From Microbispora sp. NBC_01189 (GTDB lineage Bacteria; Actinomycetota; Actinomycetes; Streptosporangiales; Streptosporangiaceae), in contig NZ_CP108581.1 of the NCBI RefSeq assembly GCF_036010665.1, forward strand, positions 2,399,501-2,463,500: a stretch of 64,000 nt of DNA. Reading direction: 5' to 3'. A program made the translations under genes and the position numbers. This document shows, piece by piece, positions 42,531-50,831 of the stretch. The first letter of the stretch is position 1; each line of letters begins with the position of its first letter. Under the pieces are notes generated by a model. It saw nothing but the letters and a program-made list of their open reading frames with translations, had not been told where the DNA came from and did no database searches.

Positions 42531-44150
42531 TCAAGGCTTTCGCCCTGTTCCGTGACGCCTTCCGTCGGAGACCTCTGAAGCATAGGGGACGTTCGCCCCC
42601 GATGCCAAAGCGGTTGTCGACGGGGAGCCGCTGCCGCTCGCCGTCGGCGACGGCGCCTGCTGCGACTCCGGGAAAATTGTACGGCCCGGGTCCGGCTCGA
42701 TACGACGCTGGCACTGGATCCACTGCTCACCGAGGCCGCCGACGGTGATGTCGTCCCAGGCCTCCAGCCGGTGGCTCTTCTTGTTGAAGTAGAGCACCGA
42801 GGCGGTGAGCGGCGTCGGCTCGTCGTGCTCCAGGCCGCGCAGGCCGGCGCCGCCCGTGGAGCCCTGGATCATCAGCCGGGTGCCCGTGGGCATCAGTTCG
42901 GTCGACCGCGCGTGGACGTGCCCGCTCAGCACCAGGGGGACGTACCCGGAGAAACCGCGGCCCACGGTGGGGTCGTGGACGGCCACGATGTCGGCGGGGA
43001 TCCGGTCGGGGGCGGAGGTGGACTTCGACCGCGACCAGTCGCGGGGCGCCAGCTTCCGGGCGTTGGTCCGGCCGAGGTCGAGGAGGCTCTCGCTGGAGTC
43101 GCCGTCGACCTGGACGGCCTTGTCGGGGGTGAACCTCGGGTCGCCGATGCCGTAGACGGTCAGCCCGTTGACCGTGGCGGCGTTGCCGTCCAGCACGATC
43201 GCGTTCTTCTGCTTGGCGACCGCGTCCTGGGTGCTCTTGGAGTCGTGGTTACCCCGCACGTAGACGTACGGCACCCCGAGCGAGCCGATCTCCTTGACGA
43301 ACTCGTTCTCCGGCTTTGTGCCGTGGTCGCTGATGTCGCCGGTGTCGACGACGAACTGCACCTTGAACTGGTCCTTCAGCGATTTGATGACATTCCAGCC
43401 GATCGGGTTGATGTGCAGGTCGGAGACGTGCAGCACCCTGATCGTGTCGGGGTCGGGGTCGAAGATCGGCAGGTTCGACCCGGCCTCGTACAGCTGGGAG
43501 ACGTTGGTGACCAGCTTGGTGAGCTGGCCGCGATACTCGGAGAACTTGGTCACGATCGACTCGGCGCTGCCGATCAGGGACGGCACGCCGGTGAGCAGCC
43601 CGGTATACCGGGGCTCGGCGATCGAGCGAGGGTTGAACGTCAGCGCCGACACGCTCCCGAGGATCGCCACCATGGCCAGCGAGCCGCCCGCGGTCCAGGC
43701 CGCCCGCGACAGGCGCCGGAAGACGACCAGGCCCGTGACGAACCCGGCGCCGACGGCGAACAGCGCGGCGCGTATGGCCAGCCGGCGCAGCCCCTCGATC
43801 ACGTCGGTCTCGATGGTCGTCGGGAGCCGGTCGGCCCACCGGGGGTTCTTGAGGATGTCCTCGGCCATATCCGGATGGACCGCCTCGATCGTCAGGCTGA
43901 GCCGTAGCGGACCGTCGTGGGTGTTGAAGTTGAGCGTCCCGAGAGGCCGTACGTCGACGACGGTCTCCCCGTGCAGGGACGGCGAGATGGACATGCCGAT
44001 GTCGGCGGGTCCGACCGGCGTGTCCACCCTGGCGCCGAGCGCCAGCCCGAGCCAGCCGCCGACCACCGCCGCCAGCATGACCGCGAGTACGGCGGCTGTC
44101 CGACTGCCGGCCGCCTTCCGGGCGAAGGCCCTCAAATTGGAGATCTCCAT
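42531..44150 (-). CDS. membrane-anchored metallophosphoesterase
   Basis: 539 residues. One N-terminal membrane segment (AVLAVMLAAVVGGWLGLALG), an extracytoplasmic stretch, two more hydrophobic segments near 120-180, then a calcineurin-like phosphoesterase domain with all motifs: HVSDLH, VDTGDISDHG, RGNHD and SGHVHA. The C-terminal tail is Ser/Pro-rich and low-complexity. Two-metal phosphoesterases of this type cleave phosphomono- or diesters; the substrate is unknown. The stop codon touches tRNA-Glu. Confidence 0.9.
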   Translation of the reverse strand: MEISNLRAFARKAAGSRTAAVLAVMLAAVVGGWLGLALGARVDTPVGPADIGMSISPSLHGETVVDVRPLGTLNFNTHDGPLRLSLTIEAVHPDMAEDILKNPRWADRLPTTIETDVIEGLRRLAIRAALFAVGAGFVTGLVVFRRLSRAAWTAGGSLAMVAILGSVSALTFNPRSIAEPRYTGLLTGVPSLIGSAESIVTKFSEYRGQLTKLVTNVSQLYEAGSNLPIFDPDPDTIRVLHVSDLHINPIGWNVIKSLKDQFKVQFVVDTGDISDHGTKPENEFVKEIGSLGVPYVYVRGNHDSKSTQDAVAKQKNAIVLDGNAATVNGLTVYGIGDPRFTPDKAVQVDGDSSESLLDLGRTNARKLAPRDWSRSKSTSAPDRIPADIVAVHDPTVGRGFSGYVPLVLSGHVHARSTELMPTGTRLMIQGSTGGAGLRGLEHDEPTPLTASVLYFNKKSHRLEAWDDITVGGLGEQWIQCQRRIEPDPGRTIFPESQQAPSPTASGSGSPSTTALASGANVPYASEVSDGRRHGTGRKP

Positions 44151-44405
44151 TGTTTTCGTGCATACCCCGCGTCGCTTCGATACGCGCCCGTATGCCGGAC
44201 AGAATGACCCTCTGGCCGCGCTCGGAGGACTCGTCGTTCCACCGACGCGCCGGTCACCGCGCGTGCGAGGGGGTACGGCGCGAGCGCCTCCTCGAACCCG
44301 GCCTGTCCGACCCTACCTCTCCTGGTCCGCTACTCCCCGGGCACGAATCCGCCGGTCACCGTACGCGGCTATCGCACGGCCACCACGCGGTGAAACGATG
44401 GGTCG
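44151..44405. other. divergent intergenic region
   Basis: Between the phosphoesterase (minus) and the zincin (plus). Must hold both promoters; I can assign none with confidence and see no gene. Confidence 0.35.
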
Positions 44406-44747
44406 ATGATCGACGTCCCGCTGAGAAGGTTCGAGGAACTCGTGGCCGAGGCGCTGGACACCATTCCCGCCGACCTGGCGAAGGTGATGGACAACGTCGT
44501 GGTCGTGGTGGTGGACGACCCGCCCGAGCCCGGGCTTCTCGGGCTCTACACCGGAATTCCGCTGACCGAGCGGGGCGACTGGTACTCGGGGGTGCTCCCG
44601 GACCGGATCGAGATCTACCGCAACCCGACGCTGGAGATCTGCGCGACCGAGGACGACGTGGTCGAGGAGGTCCGGGTCACGGTCGTCCACGAGATCGCCC
44701 ACCACTTCGGCATCGACGACGACCGGTTGCACGAACTCGGGTGGTGA
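44406..44747 (+). CDS. minimal zincin-like metallopeptidase family protein
   Basis: 113 residues. Contains the zinc motif VHEIAHHFGIDDDRLHELGW, i.e. HExxHxxGxxD plus a downstream Glu, the mark of the short 'zincin_1' family found in most actinobacteria. The fold and metal site are complete, but no substrate has been established for the family. It stands alone. Confidence 0.9.
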   Translation: MIDVPLRRFEELVAEALDTIPADLAKVMDNVVVVVVDDPPEPGLLGLYTGIPLTERGDWYSGVLPDRIEIYRNPTLEICATEDDVVEEVRVTVVHEIAHHFGIDDDRLHELGW

Positions 44748-44898
44748 CCCCAGGCTTTTGGGCTGGGGATGACCGACCGCTTGAAAAAGTCGTCATCGGT
44801 GGGCACTGTAAGTGACATGGTGACCACGCACTGTCAGATTCTCCGGCCGCGGCGAACACCGGCGGCCGTCGCCGGCGAGGCGATCTTCGCGGAGTGAG

Positions 44899-46188
44899 AT
44901 GGCGGCCACCGAACCCGGCAGGCTTTCCGGCCGGCACCGCCGTCCTCCCGAGACCCGCGTCACCTACCGCGAGGTCGCCGCGATCCCCGAGTTCCGGTCC
45001 CTGTGGCTCGGTCAGGGCATGTCGCTGCTGGGTGACCAGCTCGCCCAGGTGGCGCTCGCCGTGCTCGTCTACAGTCGTACGGCGTCGCCGCTGGCCACGG
45101 CGTCGGTCTACGCGCTGACCTATCTGCCGCCCATCCTCGGCGGTCCCCTGCTGGCCGGGCTCGCCGACAGGTATCCGCGCAGGCGGGTGATGCTCTGGTG
45201 CGACCTGCTGCGCGCCCTGATGATGGCCGCGATGGCCGTTCCTTCCACGCCGTTCCCGGTGCTGTGCGCGCTGGTCTTCTGCGTGGTCCTGCTCGGCGCG
45301 CCGTTCTCCGCCGCCCGCGCCGCGCTGCTGCCCGAGGTGCTGGAGGGCGACCGGTACGTCGTGGGGTCGGCGCTGCAGAATATGACGAACCAGGCCGTAC
45401 AGATGCTGGGGTTCGCCGCCGGGGGCGCCGCGATCGCCGTGCTGGGGCCGTACCGCGCGCTGGCGCTGGACTGCGTGACGTTCCTCGGGTCGGCGCTGGC
45501 GATCGTCGCGGGGGTGCGCCGCCGTCCGGCTCCTGAACGGGAGGACGGCGAGCGGCCGTCGGTGTGGCGGATGACGCGGACCGGCGCCCGGCTGGTCTTC
45601 GGAGAGCGGCGGCTCCGCACACTCGTGCTGTTCGCCCTGCTCTGCGCGTTCTACGTGCTGCCGGAGGGGATCGCCGCGCCGTACGCCGCGACACTGGCCG
45701 ACGGGCGGGTGCCGGTGGCGGTGATCACGGGCCTGCTGATGGCGGCGATGCCGACGGGGACGGTGCTCGGGGCCTTCGTCTTCGGGCGGTTCGTCACGCC
45801 GGCGGGCCGGCTCAGGGGAATGGGCTGGCTGGCCATGCTGACCTGCGCGCCGCTCGTGCTCTGCGTCGTACGGCCGCCGCTGGAGTGCGTGCTGGCACTG
45901 TGGGTGCTGTCCGGCGTCGGCGGGGCCTACCAGCTCGCGGCGAACGCGGCCTTCGTCCAGTGCGTGCCGCCGTCCGGGCGGGCCGCCGCGTTCGGGCTGG
46001 TGCAGTCGGGGCTGATGGCCGCCCAGGGCGCCGGCATCCTCGTCGGGGGCGCCGCGGCCCAGCGGCTCGGTCCAGAGCCGGTCGTGACGCTGGCGGGGGT
46101 CGCCGGGCTGTGCGCCGCGGCGGTGCTCGCCGTGCTCTGGACCGAATCGCGTGCTGAGATCATCGCCAAGGTCCGGGCCGCCGCCTAA
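44899..46188 (+). CDS. MFS transporter (enterobactin-exporter-like)
   Basis: 429 residues, about 12 hydrophobic helices. The loop after helix 2 carries GLADRYPRRRVM, the MFS signature. The start (ATG, GGAGTGAG upstream) gives a cytoplasmic N-terminus. This group includes exporters of siderophores and drugs; no siderophore genes are nearby, so the cargo is unknown. Confidence 0.88.
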   Translation: MAATEPGRLSGRHRRPPETRVTYREVAAIPEFRSLWLGQGMSLLGDQLAQVALAVLVYSRTASPLATASVYALTYLPPILGGPLLAGLADRYPRRRVMLWCDLLRALMMAAMAVPSTPFPVLCALVFCVVLLGAPFSAARAALLPEVLEGDRYVVGSALQNMTNQAVQMLGFAAGGAAIAVLGPYRALALDCVTFLGSALAIVAGVRRRPAPEREDGERPSVWRMTRTGARLVFGERRLRTLVLFALLCAFYVLPEGIAAPYAATLADGRVPVAVITGLLMAAMPTGTVLGAFVFGRFVTPAGRLRGMGWLAMLTCAPLVLCVVRPPLECVLALWVLSGVGGAYQLAANAAFVQCVPPSGRAAAFGLVQSGLMAAQGAGILVGGAAAQRLGPEPVVTLAGVAGLCAAAVLAVLWTESRAEIIAKVRAAA

Positions 46189-46192
46189 GGGA

Positions 46193-46627
46193 TCAGGCCT
46201 GCGGCGTGTCCTGGCCGCCCTGGCTCTGCGGGCCGTCGGTGGACGGCCGGCCGTACGGGTGCTGCTCGTAGCTCCCGGTGCCCGCGGCGCCGGTGTGGGC
46301 GGACTGGGACTGCTTCTGCTGCCAGCCCTGCTGGACGGTGTCCCACTTGGCCTTGGCGTCGTGCCAGACGTGGCCGTCCTTGTTCTTGTTGATCAGGTCC
46401 TGGACGATGGAGGTGGGCTTGCCCTCCTCGGGGAGCAGCAGCCACGCGACGGCGTAGATACCGAAGCCGAGGCCGCCGAAGAAGCTCGCCACGGCGAGGG
46501 CGAGGCGCAGGATGTTGGCGTCGATGCCGGTGTACTCGGACACGCCCGAGCACACACCGGCGACGATCCTGCCGTTTCGAGTGCGGTGGAGCTGCTTGAC
46601 CGAACCGTTGGTGTTCATCTCGTTCAT
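46193..46627 (-). CDS. PspC-domain membrane protein
   Basis: 144 residues; ATG at 46627 is preceded by GGAGG and is preferred to 46663. PspC domain: HRTRNGRIVAGVCSGVSEYT, then a membrane segment (LRLALAVASFFGGLGFGIYA) and VAWLLLPEEG. The C-terminal part is hydrophilic and Gln/Gly/Ser-rich. PspC proteins take part in envelope-stress response. Convergent with the MFS gene, four bases apart. Confidence 0.9.
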   Translation of the reverse strand: MNEMNTNGSVKQLHRTRNGRIVAGVCSGVSEYTGIDANILRLALAVASFFGGLGFGIYAVAWLLLPEEGKPTSIVQDLINKNKDGHVWHDAKAKWDTVQQGWQQKQSQSAHTGAAGTGSYEQHPYGRPSTDGPQSQGGQDTPQA

Positions 46628-46713
46628 GCCTCCACAATGCCTTTCGGGGGAACGGGCGCACATCGGGATTCCCCCTGGCCCTACCCCGAAGCGGCCCCTA
46701 TAGCCTGGCCGTC

Positions 46714-47871
46714 ATGGACGACCTCCTGGACCTCGACGACCAGCTCGACCCCGAGCATCGCCTGATCAGGGACACCGTCGCAGACCTGGTGTCCGGCAAG
46801 GTCCTCCCGTACGTCGGCGAGTGGTTCGAGCGGGGCGTCTTCCCCGCCCGCGAGCTCGCCCCGGCCCTGGGCTCCCTGGGTCTGCTCGGGATGCACCTGG
46901 AGGGGTACGGCTGCGCCGGGCTCGACGCGGTCTCGTACGGCGTGGCCTGCCGGGAGTTGGAGGCGGGCGACTCCGGCCTGCGGTCGTTCGTGTCGGTGCA
47001 GGGGTCGCTGGCCATGTTCCCCATCTGGAAGTACGGCTCGGAGGAGCAGAAGGAGGAGTGGCTGCCCCGGCTGGCGTCCGGGGAGGCCATCGGATGCTTC
47101 GGCCTCACCGAGCCCGACCACGGCTCCGACCCGGCCGGCATGCGTACGACGGCCAGGCGGGACCCGTCCGGCGACTGGATCCTGAACGGCGCCAAGATGT
47201 GGATCACCAACGGCTCGGTCGCCGACGTGGCGGTGGTCTGGGCCCGCACCGACGAGGGCATCCGCGGCTTCGTCGTGCCCACCTCGGCGCCCGGGTTCTC
47301 CGCCGCCGAGATCCACCGCAAGCTGTCGCTGCGCGCCTCGGTCACATCCTCGCTGTATCTCGACGACGTACGGCTTCCCGCGTCCGCGGTCCTGCCGGAG
47401 GTGACGGGCCTGAAGGGCCCGCTGTCGTGCCTCACCGAGGCGAGGTACGGCATCCTGTGGGGCGTCGTCGGCGCGGGCCGGGCCTGCCTGGAGGCGGCCG
47501 TGGACTACGCGACCACCCGCGTGCAGTTCGGCAGGCCGATCGGCGGCTTCCAGCTCACCCAGGAGAAACTCGCCTGGATGGCCGTCGCGCTCGGCCAGGC
47601 CGGGCTCACCGCCCTCCACCTGGGCCGCCTCAAGGACGTGGGCACGCTGAAGCCCCACCAGGTGAGCTTCGGCAAGCTGGCCAACGTCAGGGCCGCCCTG
47701 GACATCGCCCGCGAGGCGCGTACGGTGCTCGGGGCCAACGGCGTCACGCTGGAGTATCCGGTCATCCGGCACATGACGAACTTGGAATCCGTGCTCACGT
47801 ACGAGGGCACCCAGGAGGTGCATCTGCTGACCCTCGGCAAGGCGCTCACCGGCCTCGACGCCTTCCGCTGA
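46714..47871 (+). CDS. gcdH: acyl-CoA dehydrogenase, glutaryl-CoA dehydrogenase-like
   Basis: 385 residues. FAD motifs IGCFGLTEPDHGSDPAGM and WILNGAKMWITNG; catalytic Glu in LTYEGTQEVHLL; C-terminal ARTVLGANGVTLEYPVIRHM. The length and overall pattern are closest to glutaryl-CoA dehydrogenases (lysine/tryptophan breakdown), which oxidise and decarboxylate glutaryl-CoA to crotonyl-CoA. Distinction from other short-chain acyl-CoA dehydrogenases needs the substrate pocket residues. Confidence 0.85.
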   Translation: MDDLLDLDDQLDPEHRLIRDTVADLVSGKVLPYVGEWFERGVFPARELAPALGSLGLLGMHLEGYGCAGLDAVSYGVACRELEAGDSGLRSFVSVQGSLAMFPIWKYGSEEQKEEWLPRLASGEAIGCFGLTEPDHGSDPAGMRTTARRDPSGDWILNGAKMWITNGSVADVAVVWARTDEGIRGFVVPTSAPGFSAAEIHRKLSLRASVTSSLYLDDVRLPASAVLPEVTGLKGPLSCLTEARYGILWGVVGAGRACLEAAVDYATTRVQFGRPIGGFQLTQEKLAWMAVALGQAGLTALHLGRLKDVGTLKPHQVSFGKLANVRAALDIAREARTVLGANGVTLEYPVIRHMTNLESVLTYEGTQEVHLLTLGKALTGLDAFR

Positions 47872-48004
47872 CCCGGCCGCGATCCCTGATGGGGCGATCG
47901 GGGACAATGACGTCGCCATGTACGCGGTACTGTCTGTACCCTGCATCTTGGGGAGTGCCCTGCCGGATCACACCGCGACGCGGAAGTCCGAGGGGCATGA
48001 CCAA

Positions 48005-48079
48005 GGGGTGCTAGCTCAATGGCAGAGCTGCGGACTTTTAATCCGTCGGTTCAGGGTTCGAGTCCCTGGCGCCCCACCA
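48005..48079 (+). tRNA. tRNA-Lys (TTT)
   Basis: Acceptor GGGGTGC/GCGCCCC, anticodon loop CTTTTAA giving TTT, T-arm CAGGG-TTCGAGT-CCCTG, encoded CCA. It marks the edge of the debris and integrase region and could be an integration target, though I found no second copy of its 3' end in the window. Confidence 0.97.
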
Positions 48080-48211
48080 CTCCACACCCAATCTGACCTG
48101 GGATTTCTCGACCGAGGGTGCCTCGTGGCGAGAAGTCGATCTCGCTTGGTTGCTCGTTGTTAGCTCGCGGGCACGGACCGGGCACACGGTAGATCGTTTA
48201 GGTATCCTTCG
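48080..48211. other. downstream region of tRNA-Lys
   Basis: No gene. Composition is more AT-rich than the surroundings; no clear terminator. Confidence 0.3.
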
Positions 48212-48733
48212 TCAGGCCAGACCCCAAAGATCATCAGCAGAAGACCACAACCGAAGACCTCTCGGGCCCCCACGCCCGGCTATGGCATTCCAGCCGTAAA
48301 AGGTCGTCTGCACATCCTCCACTGGGTTTACGGCCTTCAAACCTCCGGACGAAGAATCCGCTGCTCCATCTGCTCCAGTGCTATCGACCTCATTTCGAAT
48401 TGTCAGTCCCGCCCGATAGGTTCCATGCATGCTGGCGTCGACGCCTGTCCCTACCTTCACCGTGACACAGAGGGTGGTCGTCGCCACGTCGTTTCCTAAA
48501 CAGATCATCACTGACGGTTCGTTCGTCCTGGTCCTCGCCACCCGAGTAGAGCTTGGGGATCCGCAGGCAGGCCGGGACCAGCGTCCCGAGACGCCGGGCG
48601 TGTGAACCGCGCTCCAGCCGCCACCCGCACCTCTATTGGCACCACCGCCGGCGCCACCGTCAGCACTGTTGAGGGCCGTGATGACGGTGGCGGTGTCCAG
48701 GAACAGCGGCCCGTCGCAAGCGAGCTGGTTCGC
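48212..48733 (-). pseudogene. in-frame continuation after the interrupted methyltransferase
   Basis: Same reading frame as the methyltransferase upstream, without further stops. The first about 50 codons (ANQLACDGPLFLDTATVITA, later GGWSAVHTPGVSGRW) are what one expects at the C-terminus of that family. Downstream a GTG at 48541 opens 109 codons (SVMICLGNDVATTTLCVTVK and so on) of unknown nature. This part may be a separate small gene or chance read-through. Confidence 0.45.
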
Positions 48734-49234
48734 TCAGATCAGCACGCCGCCGGCGTCCAGCACGCGGGTGATCTCGCGGGCGAACAGCAGCACGTCCACA
48801 CAGGCCACCGCGCTGATCGAGGCGTCGGCCAGCGGCAGGCGGGCCGCGCCGGCCTGCACCCGCGCGCCGGGGTGGGTGGGGGCGCGGGCGAGCATCTCGC
48901 GCGCCAGGTCCAGCACGATCACCCGGCCGAACGTGCCGGCCAGCACGGGGGTGTACTGGCCGGTGCCGGAACCGAGCTCCAGGCAGATGCCGGACGGCCA
49001 CGGCCTGCCGCGGGCCAGTGCGTCGACCAGGAAGTCGGTGCGGCCGGTGGCGTGCTCGGTGTCCCAGACGGGCCGCCAGCCGATCGATAGCTCCCGCACG
49101 ACGGCGGTGAGCCCGGAGTGCCCCGCCGCCGGGTGGGTGGCGATCCGAAGGGCGAGCTGCTGCAGCTCGGCGCCGCCGTCGGGCGGAGGTTTGCCCGGCG
49201 GTTCGGCGATCACGCGCGGCAGCGTCTGGATCAT
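48734..49234 (-). pseudogene. SAM-dependent methyltransferase truncated by an in-frame TGA
   Basis: 166 residues before the stop. Class I methyltransferase: SAM-binding motif LELGSGTGQYTPVLA, acidic VIVLDLAREML, then ARVQAGAARLPLADASISAV and REITRVLDAGGVLI. Family members continue after 'GGVLI' with a Trp and a final strand pair; here the codon is TGA instead of TGG, and the expected continuation follows in the same frame. A single G-to-A change explains it. It lies divergent from the ArsR gene. It may be inactive or reach only partial function. Confidence 0.7.
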
Positions 49235-49276
49235 CAGGAGGCGAGCGTAACGCGCAGAAGCCTTCTACCGAACCCC

Positions 49277-49313
49277 TTGTGTTGTTATAACCAAAGCGGG
49301 CTATCATCGTCAC
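49277..49313 (+). promoter_or_regulatory. putative leaderless promoter of arsR-CDF
   Basis: TTGTGT (49277-49282) and TATCAT (49302-49307), spacer 19; the start codon comes seven bases after the -10 box and no ribosome site is present, so the transcript may start at the ATG. Metal-responsive ArsR repressors often bind such a core promoter. Confidence 0.4.
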
Positions 49314-49715
49314 ATGGCGATTGATAGTGATGCTGGCCGCTGCGTCAGCGCCGATATCGCCGCTGGCATCCCCCCGGCGGCCGCACTGTTCCACTCCCTG
49401 GCCGATGAGAACCGGCTGCGCATCGTGCAACGCCTCTCGCGGGGCGAGGCGCGCGTGGTGGACCTGGTGGCCGAACTCGGGCTGGCCCAGTCCACCGTCT
49501 CCAAGCACCTGGCCTGCCTGCGCGACTGCGACCTAGTCGACTATCGCGCCGAAGGCCGCCAGTCGTTCTACTCCCTGACCCGGCCGGAGCTGATGGACCT
49601 GCTGGCCTCGGCCGAGCAGTTGCTGGCCGCCACCGGGCACGCGGTCACGCTGTGCCCCACCCCCGGCCCCACCCCTGGCGGCGGCGCGCTCGCGGCAGGG
49701 GAGGCGGTGGCATGA
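49314..49715 (+). CDS. ArsR/SmtB-family metal-sensing repressor (CmtR-like)
   Basis: 133 residues. Winged helix: LFHSLADENRLRIVQRLSRG, LVAELGLAQSTVSKHLACLR, then DCDLVDYRAEGRQSFYSLT. Cys residues in the recognition helix (ACLRDCDLV) match the metal-ligand pattern of CmtR-type Cd/Pb sensors, with another Cys near the C-terminus (TLCPTPGP). Overlaps the transporter gene by four bases, so it should control metal efflux. Confidence 0.9.
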   Translation: MAIDSDAGRCVSADIAAGIPPAAALFHSLADENRLRIVQRLSRGEARVVDLVAELGLAQSTVSKHLACLRDCDLVDYRAEGRQSFYSLTRPELMDLLASAEQLLAATGHAVTLCPTPGPTPGGGALAAGEAVA

Positions 49716-50431
49716 CCGCGATCAACCTGCCCGGCCTCGGCCCCTCCCCGGCCCGGCGCACGGCGCTGCAGCGCCGCATCCGACTGCTGGTGGCCGCCAC
49801 CATCACCTACAACGTGATCGAGGCCGCCGTGGCCATCACCGCAGGCACCATCGCCTCCTCGGCCGCCCTGATCGGCTTCGGCTTGGACTCGATCGTCGAG
49901 GTCACCTCCGCCGCGGCGGTGGCCTGGCAGTTCTCCGCCGCCGACCACGAGAAGCGGGAACACACCGCGCTGCGCGTCATCGCGATCTCCTTCTTCGCGC
50001 TGGCCGCGTACGTGAGCTTCGACGCCGTGCGCGCGCTGCTCGGCACCGGCGAGGCGCAGCACTCCACCCCCGGTCTGATCCTGGCCGCCCTCTCGCTGGT
50101 GATCATGCCGGTCCTGTCGTACGCGCAGCGGCGCGCCGGGCGCGAACTCGGCTCCGCCAGCGCGGTGGCCGACTCCAAGCAGACGCTGCTGTGCACCTAC
50201 CTGTCCGGCGTGCTGCTGGCCGGGCTGGCGCTCAACAGCCTGTTCGGCTGGTCCTGGGCCGACCCGATCGCCGCCCTGGTCATCGCCGCCGTCGCGGTCA
50301 AGGAAGGCCGCGAGGCCTGGCGCGGCGATGCCTGCTGCGCGGTACCCGCCGCCACCTCTCTCAACGCCGGCAACGACACCTCCGGCGGGTGCTCGGACGG
50401 CTGCTGCTCGCCCGCCACGCCGCAGCGGTGA
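49712..50431 (+). CDS. cation diffusion facilitator (heavy-metal efflux)
   Basis: 239 residues; ATG overlaps the arsR stop. About six membrane helices with GFGLDSIVEVTSAAAV (metal-site helix 2) and a second acidic site in helix 5 (FGWSWADPIAALVI). Shorter than full CDF proteins: it lacks most of the C-terminal cytoplasmic domain and ends in a Cys-rich tail (GGCSDGCCSP) that could bind metal. Expected to export Zn, Cd or Pb under ArsR control. Confidence 0.87.
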   Translation: MTAINLPGLGPSPARRTALQRRIRLLVAATITYNVIEAAVAITAGTIASSAALIGFGLDSIVEVTSAAAVAWQFSAADHEKREHTALRVIAISFFALAAYVSFDAVRALLGTGEAQHSTPGLILAALSLVIMPVLSYAQRRAGRELGSASAVADSKQTLLCTYLSGVLLAGLALNSLFGWSWADPIAALVIAAVAVKEGREAWRGDACCAVPAATSLNAGNDTSGGCSDGCCSPATPQR

Positions 50432-50628
50432 CGATCCGGCATCTGCCGCCCCTCACGGGTTCGGTGCCGCCGGGCCAGGCAGTGCCGCGCCGGCGGGGAT
50501 GGGCAGCGATCACCGCCGGTCGGCTCTACTACGGTGGCCGGATCGGTGCAGGCTCACTGCACGCCCACTACGCCGCGCAACTCCTGATCGGCGAAGGACT
50601 GGTTGCTCTGACAATGGGCCGGTTGTGA
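50428..50628 (+). pseudogene. AraC-family regulator N-terminal stub
   Basis: 66 residues from a GTG overlapping the CDF stop. RLYYGGRIGAGSLHAHYAAQ is the start of the cupin-like sensor domain seen in AraC regulators (LxxGPxxxxxxHxHHAxQ pattern), but the frame stops before the DNA-binding domain. Probably a remnant left by rearrangement. Confidence 0.5.
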
Positions 50629-50831
50629 GAGACCCGGGCCGAGTCTGGGCGCGCACTGGACTGTCGCGGTCAACCTGCGGCCGGTCGTGGATAAGCCCCA
50701 GATGCTGGCGGCGTGGCGGGTGAGGGACGTACTCAATACGTGACAATCTTGCGCATCCGGACAATGGGCGAGCCCACCCCGGCCCCTCGCCCATTGGCGT
50801 CACAGCCGTGGTCAAAGGAGACCGCATACCC

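Noticed and set aside
48734-48736. TGA in the methyltransferase read as selenocysteine
   Set aside because: No selenocysteine insertion element is evident, the expected residue is Trp, and the protein is not of a selenoprotein family.
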